Shown here: positions 59,137 through 64,000 of the stretch, piece after piece
Numbering within the stretch: the first letter of the stretch is position 1
Layout: each line of letters begins with the position of its first letter
Source: Janibacter terrae NBRC 107853
GTDB taxonomy: Bacteria > Actinomycetota > Actinomycetes > Actinomycetales > Dermatophilaceae
Assembly (NCBI RefSeq): GCF_001591405.1
Contig: NZ_BCUV01000007.1
Span: 1-64,000 of the forward strand
Reading direction: 5' to 3'
Length of the DNA: 64,000 nucleotides
Notes under the pieces: model-generated
Seen by the model: only the letters and a program-made list of their open reading frames with translations
The model's database searches: none
What the model was told of the DNA's origin: nothing
Position numbers and translations under genes: made by a program

Positions 59137-59838
59137 TCAGGACGCGAGGCCGAGCCGCCCCATGCGCAGCTGGTGGCGGTCGGTGAGCCGCTGCATCAGG
59201 CGCCCGACCTCCTCGAGGGAGGCGCCCGGGCGATCGGGGCCCAGACCGAGCACGAGGTCGCTGAGCGACTCGTGCTGGGCGGCGACGACCTGCCCCTGGG
59301 TGAGGGCCTCGCCGACGAGACGGCGCCCCCACAGCGCGAGCGGCCCGCCCCGCCTCGGGTCCTGCGCGATGCCGCGGCGCACGGCCGAGACGATGACGTC
59401 GACGTCCCGGTGGCTGCCGCCCGCCTGCTCGATGATCGCGCGCGACGTCGGGTCGACGTAGCGGGCCACCTCGAGGAAGAAGTCCGACGCGATCCCGTCA
59501 CCGATGTAGGCCTTGACCAGGCCCTCGAGCAGGTCCTGCGGATGGGTGCGTGCGTGGTAGGCGTCGAAGGCCTCGCGGAAGGGCTCCATCGCCGCGATCG
59601 GGTCGCCGCCGAGCGCGACGATGTGGTCGCTGAGCAGCTCGTGGTTGCGAAACTCCTTGACCGCGATGCCGGCCAGCGCGCGCTTGAGGGCGAGGTCGTC
59701 GGCCATCTCGGAGTCGGCGGCGATGCGGGTGAAACCGGAGATCGCGCCGTAGGCGATCACGCCGAGGAGGTCGATCGTCCCCGCCCCCTCACGGTGCGAC
59801 GGCTCGGCGGAGGAGGAAGGGAGGGCCGGCTCGCTCAT
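59137..59838 (-). CDS. ferritin-like fold protein (tRNA-hydroxylase-like)
   Basis: A 233-aa helical protein of the actinobacterial ferritin-like group (Rv3210c position). Possible di-iron ligands: Glu in DSEMADDLALKRALAGIAVKEF... region, FRNHELLSDHIVALGGD with Glu/His, and a C-terminal HESLSDLVLG. The function is unknown. ATG 59838 is accepted. It is convergent with the GlsB gene and divergent from the DEAD-box gene. Confidence 0.8.
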   Translation of the reverse strand: MSEPALPSSSAEPSHREGAGTIDLLGVIAYGAISGFTRIAADSEMADDLALKRALAGIAVKEFRNHELLSDHIVALGGDPIAAMEPFREAFDAYHARTHPQDLLEGLVKAYIGDGIASDFFLEVARYVDPTSRAIIEQAGGSHRDVDVIVSAVRRGIAQDPRRGGPLALWGRRLVGEALTQGQVVAAQHESLSDLVLGLGPDRPGASLEEVGRLMQRLTDRHQLRMGRLGLAS

Positions 59839-60056
59839 CCGGCCAGCCTAGTGCGCGGCCGGGTGCTTTTCGGCTCCGCGGCCCACCGGCGGGTAGCATG
59901 ATCGGGACCAGCGGTGCCCGGTCGGCATCCACCTCTTGCCCGGACGAGACGTCCGGCGCGGTCGCCCCCTTCGTGGCGGATCGCACTGAAGACCTCCGAT
60001 CGGCCCGTGCCACCTGAGCGGCGCATCTCGCCGTCCCACGCTGATCGAGAGACCCC

Positions 60057-61601
60057 ATGTCCGAGACCACCACGCCCGAGGACGTCCAGGCGACGCCCGA
60101 CATCGAGGGCACGGCCCCCGAGGCCGCGCAGCAGACCTTCGGCGACTTCGACGTCCACCCCGACATCGTCGCCTCGCTGGCCGACGCGGGGATCATCCAC
60201 CCCTTCCCGATCCAGGCGATGACCCTCCCGGTCGCGCTCGGCGGGCACGACATCATCGGTCAGGCCAAGACGGGTACCGGCAAGACGCTCGGCTTCGGCG
60301 TCCCGATGCTCGACCGCGTCGACACCGAGACCGACGACCCCCGCCCGCAGGCCCTGGCGGTCGCGCCGACCCGTGAGCTCGCCAGCCAGGTCGCCGCCGA
60401 CCTCGAGCGCGCCGGCAAGCGCCGCGGCATCAAGGTCCTCACCGTCTACGGCGGCCGCGCGTACGAGCCGCAGATCGAGGCGCTCAAGAAGGGTGTCCAC
60501 GTCGTCGTCGGCACCCCCGGTCGCCTCATCGACCTGGCCCAGCAGAAGCACCTCGACCTGTCCAACACCAAGACGGTCGTGCTCGACGAGGCCGACGAGA
60601 TGCTCGACCTCGGCTTCCTGCCCGACGTCGAGAAGATCATGGCGATGACCTCGCCGGCCCGGCACACGATGCTCTTCTCCGCGACGATGCCCGGCGCGAT
60701 CGTCGCGCTCGCCCGCCGCTACATGACCCAGCCGACGCACATCCGCGCGATGAGCGAGGACGGCGAGGCCGACAGCCACACCGTCAAGGCGACCGAGCAG
60801 TTCGTCTACCGCGCGCACGCGATGGACAAGGTCGAGATGATCGCCCGCATCCTGCAGGCGAGGGACCGCGGCCTGACGATCATCTTCTCCCGCACCAAGC
60901 GCACCGCCGCCAAGGTCGCCGACGAGCTCACCGACCGCGGTTTCGCGGCCGCCTCGATCCACGGTGACCTCGGGCAGGGTGCCCGCGAGCAGGCGCTGCG
61001 CGCCTTCCGCAACGGCAAGGTCGACGTCCTCGTCGCCACCGACGTCGCCGCCCGCGGCATCGACGTCACCGACGTCACCCACGTCATCAACTACCAGTGC
61101 CCCGACGACGAGAAGACCTACGTCCACCGCATCGGCCGCACCGGCCGCGCCGGCAACACCGGCATCGCAGTGACCTTCGTCGACTGGGACGACGAGACCA
61201 AGTGGGCGGTCATCAACCGCCAGCTCGACCTCGGCATCCCCGAGGCCGTCGAGACCTACTCCTCGAGCCCGCACCTCTTCAGCGACCTCGACATCCCCGA
61301 GGGCACCAAGGGCCGCCTGCCGCGCGCCCAGCGCACCCGAGAGGGCCTGGACGCGGAGCGCATCGAGGACCTCGGCGAGACCGGCAAGTCCGGCGGGCGC
61401 CGCTCCGGTGGCGGTCGCGGTGGCTCTGGCGGTGGCCGCAGCGGCTCCCGTGACGGCGGCCGCAGCGAGCGCCGCGAGGACCAGGGCGGCGAGGGCCGGC
61501 GCAGCGAGGCCAAGGCCGACGGCGAGGGCGGTCCGCGCCGTCGCCGCAACCGTCGTCGCACGCACGGCGGCCAGTCGGGCCAGGCCCAGGACGCAGGCTG
61601 A
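60057..61601 (+). CDS. DEAD-box ATP-dependent RNA helicase (RhlE/CshA-like)
   Basis: A 514-aa RNA helicase for RNA turnover or ribosome assembly. Q-motif HPFPIQAMTLP, motif I AKTGTGKT, Ia APTRELASQV, II VLDEADEML, III FSATMPG, V ATDVAARGIDV and VI YVHRIGRTGRAG are all intact. The C-terminal 80 residues are basic with RGG-like repeats (GGRRSGGGRGGSGGGRSGSR), which would bind RNA. The 218-base gap upstream (59839-60056) has no ORF and may hold a long, regulated 5' leader, as is common for such helicases. A perfect 15-bp terminator follows. Confidence 0.92.
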   Translation: MSETTTPEDVQATPDIEGTAPEAAQQTFGDFDVHPDIVASLADAGIIHPFPIQAMTLPVALGGHDIIGQAKTGTGKTLGFGVPMLDRVDTETDDPRPQALAVAPTRELASQVAADLERAGKRRGIKVLTVYGGRAYEPQIEALKKGVHVVVGTPGRLIDLAQQKHLDLSNTKTVVLDEADEMLDLGFLPDVEKIMAMTSPARHTMLFSATMPGAIVALARRYMTQPTHIRAMSEDGEADSHTVKATEQFVYRAHAMDKVEMIARILQARDRGLTIIFSRTKRTAAKVADELTDRGFAAASIHGDLGQGAREQALRAFRNGKVDVLVATDVAARGIDVTDVTHVINYQCPDDEKTYVHRIGRTGRAGNTGIAVTFVDWDDETKWAVINRQLDLGIPEAVETYSSSPHLFSDLDIPEGTKGRLPRAQRTREGLDAERIEDLGETGKSGGRRSGGGRGGSGGGRSGSRDGGRSERREDQGGEGRRSEAKADGEGGPRRRRNRRRTHGGQSGQAQDAG

Positions 61602-61602
61602 T

Positions 61603-61636
61603 GGCGAAGGGGGACGGCCTCCCGTCCCCCTTCGCC
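61603..61636 (+). terminator. terminator hairpin after DEAD-box gene
   Basis: GGCGAAGGGGGACGG (61603-61617) and CCGTCCCCCTTCGCC (61622-61636) are perfect complements, 15 bp, with a four-base loop. The CGAAGGGG motif is in both arms. Confidence 0.92.
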
Positions 61637-61657
61637 CCGGCGAACTAGGCTGCCCGG

Positions 61658-63331
61658 GTGCGTGACCCCAAGACACTCGCCCGAGGCGCCGCCCGCCGTG
61701 CCTACTCGACCCTGCAGCGCCTGCGGCCCCGGCCGACGGCGTCCGACGGGTCGAGCGCCGCTGACGTCACGGCGCGCGTCGCGACGCTGACCGAGGCCCG
61801 CGACCACGCGGCGGCCGTCGAGCTCGTCCGCAGCGAGCTGCCGGCACTCGGCACGGACTCCGCCTTCCTCGACCAGGCCCGCCGCAGTGCCTCGCGCGCC
61901 GGCGAGCCGAGCCTGCAGCAGACGATCACGCGGCAGCAGCTCGCGGTGACCCCGCGCTTCGCGCGGCCGGCGCGCACCCGGCTCGAGGCCGCCCTGGCCC
62001 AGGTGACCGGTCGCCTCCGGGAGACCGACCCCGACTGGTCACCGCACCTCGACCCGACCGCCGTGCGCGCCGCGCGCACCGTGCAGGAGCGCGAAGGGAG
62101 GGAACCCTCCCTCCGCGTCGCCCACCTGCTGAAGATCGCTCTGCCCCACCGGCAGTCGGGCTACTCAGTGCGCACCCGATACAACCTCGCCGCGCAGGTC
62201 GCGTCCGGGGTCGAGCCGGTGGCGATCACCGCGCTCGACTTCCCCGGCGACGCCGGCACGCCCGCGACCGAGGAGGTCCACGGGATCCGGCACCGCCACC
62301 TGCTGCGGGCCGACGTCCCGGGCGCGGAGACCGTCGACGCCCACCTCGAGGCCTACGCGGCACACCTGCTGCCGGTCGTCGCCGAGGAGGCCCCCGACCT
62401 GCTGCACGTGCACTCCGGCTCGCGCGGCTACGACGCGGCCCTCGTCGGCGGGGCCGTCGCCGACGCGCTCGACATCCCCTGGGTCTACGAGGTGCGCGGG
62501 TTCTTCGAGGCGATCTGGAGCCAGGACCTCGACCGGGCGGAGTCGGCCGAGACCTACCGTCGCCGGCGCGACACCGACACCCGCTGCATGGCAGCGGCCG
62601 ACGCGGTCATCACGCTCAGCGAGTCGATGCGCTCGGACATCATCGCCCGCGGGATCCCCGCCGTGCGGGTGCACGTCGTGCCCAACGGCGTCGACGCGAG
62701 CGCCTTCGCCCCCCGGCCGCGCCGTGACGACCTCGTCGAGCAGTACGGCCTCGTCGGGCGGTTCGTCTTCGGCTACGTCTCCAACCTCGACCACTACCGC
62801 GAGGGCCAGGAGCTGCTCGTCGACGCCGCCGTCGCGCTGCGCGGGCGGGGCGTCGACGCGGTCGCGCTCATCGTCGGCGACGGCACCCGCCGGGCCGAGA
62901 TCGAGGCGCACGCCGCGGCGGTCGGCGCGGGCGACGCGGTCGTCTTCACCGGCCGCGTCCCCCACGAGGAGGTCCTCGACCACTACGCCCTCGTCGACGT
63001 CTTCGTCGTCCCCCGCGTGGACGAGCGGGCGGCGCGGCTGGTCACGCCGCTCAAGCCCTTCGAGGCCATGGCCGCCGGCCTGCCGGTGCTCGTGTCCGAC
63101 CTGCCGGCCCTGACCGAGATCACCGGTGACGGCGAGCGCGGCGAGTCCTTCGCCGTCGGGGACGCCGAGGCGCTCACCGAGGCCCTCGTGCGCCTGGCCG
63201 GGGACCCGGCGCGCCGGGCCGAGCTGGCCGCGGCCGGGCGGGCCTGGGTCGAGACCGAGCGCTCCTGGGAGGCCAACGGCGTTCGCTACCGCGAGATCTA
63301 CGAGCAGGTGCTCGGCTCCCACCGGGGCTGA
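61658..63331 (+). CDS. GT4-family glycosyltransferase
   Basis: A 557-aa cytoplasmic glycosyltransferase. An N-terminal helical extension (about 130 residues) of unknown role precedes the GT-B core: RVAHLLKIALPHRQSGYSVR, the acceptor-side HVHSGSRGYDA, and donor-side GYVSNLDHYREG, VVFTGRVPHEEVL and the nucleotide-sugar-binding VTPLKPFEAMAAGLPVLV (E of the EX7E motif). TAGGCT at 61646-61651 is six bases before the GTG at 61658, suggesting a leaderless start. It faces a second glycosyltransferase across a palindrome, and the two probably act in surface-polysaccharide synthesis. Confidence 0.88.
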   Translation: MRDPKTLARGAARRAYSTLQRLRPRPTASDGSSAADVTARVATLTEARDHAAAVELVRSELPALGTDSAFLDQARRSASRAGEPSLQQTITRQQLAVTPRFARPARTRLEAALAQVTGRLRETDPDWSPHLDPTAVRAARTVQEREGREPSLRVAHLLKIALPHRQSGYSVRTRYNLAAQVASGVEPVAITALDFPGDAGTPATEEVHGIRHRHLLRADVPGAETVDAHLEAYAAHLLPVVAEEAPDLLHVHSGSRGYDAALVGGAVADALDIPWVYEVRGFFEAIWSQDLDRAESAETYRRRRDTDTRCMAAADAVITLSESMRSDIIARGIPAVRVHVVPNGVDASAFAPRPRRDDLVEQYGLVGRFVFGYVSNLDHYREGQELLVDAAVALRGRGVDAVALIVGDGTRRAEIEAHAAAVGAGDAVVFTGRVPHEEVLDHYALVDVFVVPRVDERAARLVTPLKPFEAMAAGLPVLVSDLPALTEITGDGERGESFAVGDAEALTEALVRLAGDPARRAELAAAGRAWVETERSWEANGVRYREIYEQVLGSHRG

Positions 63332-63408
63332 GCCCGCCGAGACTCGGGCGATGGCGCCTATCGAGCCCCTGTTGGAGCCATCACCCGAGTGTCGCGGGCG
63401 GGCTCAGA
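63328..63408. repeat. family-A palindrome, copy 5, containing both convergent stop codons
   Basis: The outer arms CTGAGCCCGCC (63328-63338) and GGCGGGCTCAG (63398-63408) are complementary; inside them the family core GAGACTCGGG(C/T)GATGGC faces GCCATCACCCGAGTGTC. TGA at 63329-63331 ends the GT4 gene and TCA at 63404-63406 is the stop of the minus-strand gene, so both stops are in the arms. Confidence 0.9.
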
Positions 63409-64000
63409 CGTCGACGTGCTCGCGCGGGTCGCCGTAGAAGACGACCGTGCTCGACTTGTTCATGAAGGACGCGTCCTCGACCGTCCACGTGTGCGCGTGC
63501 CGATCGGTGCCGCGAATGCTGACATAGCCGAAGCGGTCCGAGGAGTAGGTCCGCACGCCGGCGGCCTGTGCCCGGTCGAGCAGGTCGGTGTCGACCGCCC
63601 GTGGCAGGTCCGAGAAGCGCAGGTCGCGGGCCACGTCGCCGCGCATGAGGATCGACCCGCCCTGGACCAGCCGCTCGAAGCGGTGCTCGCTCGCCGGGAA
63701 CCGCAGGATCACCGCACCCGTGCTGCGCAGCCACGTGTAGTGCGCCCACTTGCCCGCGATCCCCGCGCCGGAGTACTCGAGCGCGTCGACGAGGTCGACC
63801 AGGTAGTGCCGGCCGTAGAAGTTGTCGTCGTCGATCTTGGCGACGTGGGCACCGTCGGAGGCGTCGATGCCGAGGTTGAGGCAGGCGCCGAGGGTGAGCG
63901 AGGCATCCGCGGCCACGACCGTCATCTCGTCGATCCCCTTGTCGCGGAAGCGTGCGCGCACCTCTGCCTCGTCGACGTCGAGCCCGTGCAGGACGAGGAC
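63404..64000 (-). CDS. glycosyltransferase, GT2-like (partial, 5' end beyond the window)
   Basis: The C-terminal 198 residues of a glycosyltransferase; the frame is open to the window edge. ACLNLGIDASDGAHVAKIDDDN is the GT-A donor/metal region (DDD-type DxD), followed by YLVDLVDALEYSG, GGSILMRGDVARDL and the acceptor-side VDTDLLDRAQAAG. It is similar to proteins that follow or precede GT4 genes in actinobacterial glycan clusters. Its real start is not visible. Confidence 0.82.
   Translation of the reverse strand, partial: VLVLHGLDVDEAEVRARFRDKGIDEMTVVAADASLTLGACLNLGIDASDGAHVAKIDDDNFYGRHYLVDLVDALEYSGAGIAGKWAHYTWLRSTGAVILRFPASEHRFERLVQGGSILMRGDVARDLRFSDLPRAVDTDLLDRAQAAGVRTYSSDRFGYVSIRGTDRHAHTWTVEDASFMNKSSTVVFYGDPREHVDV

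Overview
The window is high-GC DNA (roughly 70 percent G+C by eye) from an actinobacterium. Frequent GTG starts, TGA/TAG stops, many 4-base ATGA/GTGA overlaps, a WhiB-family regulator, SigR/RsrA, AdnAB, nickel SOD and UPF0182 all fit. From remembered gene neighbourhoods, much of the order matches the Mycobacterium tuberculosis Rv3193c-Rv3230c block (UPF0182, PDZ/Lon, metalloprotease-like, ThiF-like, AarF, whiB7, uvrD2, nudC, adnB/adnA, TetR, DUF3107, ferritin-like, rhlE, SRAP, aroA, rsgA, desaturase plus reductase). The dispersed repeats suggest a member of the Micrococcales, possibly Intrasporangiaceae; the genus is an inference only.

Layout. 0-3.1 kb: a secreted metzincin and the nickel-SOD pair sodX-sodN. 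3.1-5.9 kb: an operon of a small secreted repeat peptide and two membrane HD-domain proteins. 5.9-9.3 kb: a 24-aa ribosomal protein (bL37), a DUF559 nuclease gene bracketed by palindromes, sigR-rsrA behind an exact SigR promoter, and galE. 9.3-13 kb: a desaturase/ferredoxin-reductase pair with a divergent PucR regulator. 13-18.3 kb: hydrolase, SRAP, DoxX, then aroA-rsgA-hisN. 18.3-19.4 kb: a second DUF559 gene, again bracketed by palindromes of another family. 19.4-23.4 kb: an M16 peptidase pair and NDH-2. 23.5-34.1 kb: a Pls/PosA-type NRPS with M1 aminopeptidase and PPTase, set among hydrolase, LLM oxidoreductase, F420-reductase-like and VOC genes that look like a quinone/electrophile stress set sharing TTG-N6-CAA operators. 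34.2-36 kb: PhoD and initiator tRNA. 36-58 kb: the mycobacteria-like block including whiB7 with leader ORF and attenuator, uvrD2, nudC and adnAB. 58-64 kb: small conserved genes, a DEAD-box helicase and two glycosyltransferases.

Several themes run through the window. Four families of palindromic or tandem repeats sit at gene ends, often overlapping or supplying stop codons. Two of these families bracket DUF559 nuclease genes as about 1.1-kb cassettes. The octamer CCCCTTCG/CGAAGGGG occurs about 55 times over both strands, inside genes and in terminator stems, several-fold more than base composition predicts. I see no transposase, integrase, phage gene, CRISPR array or rRNA.
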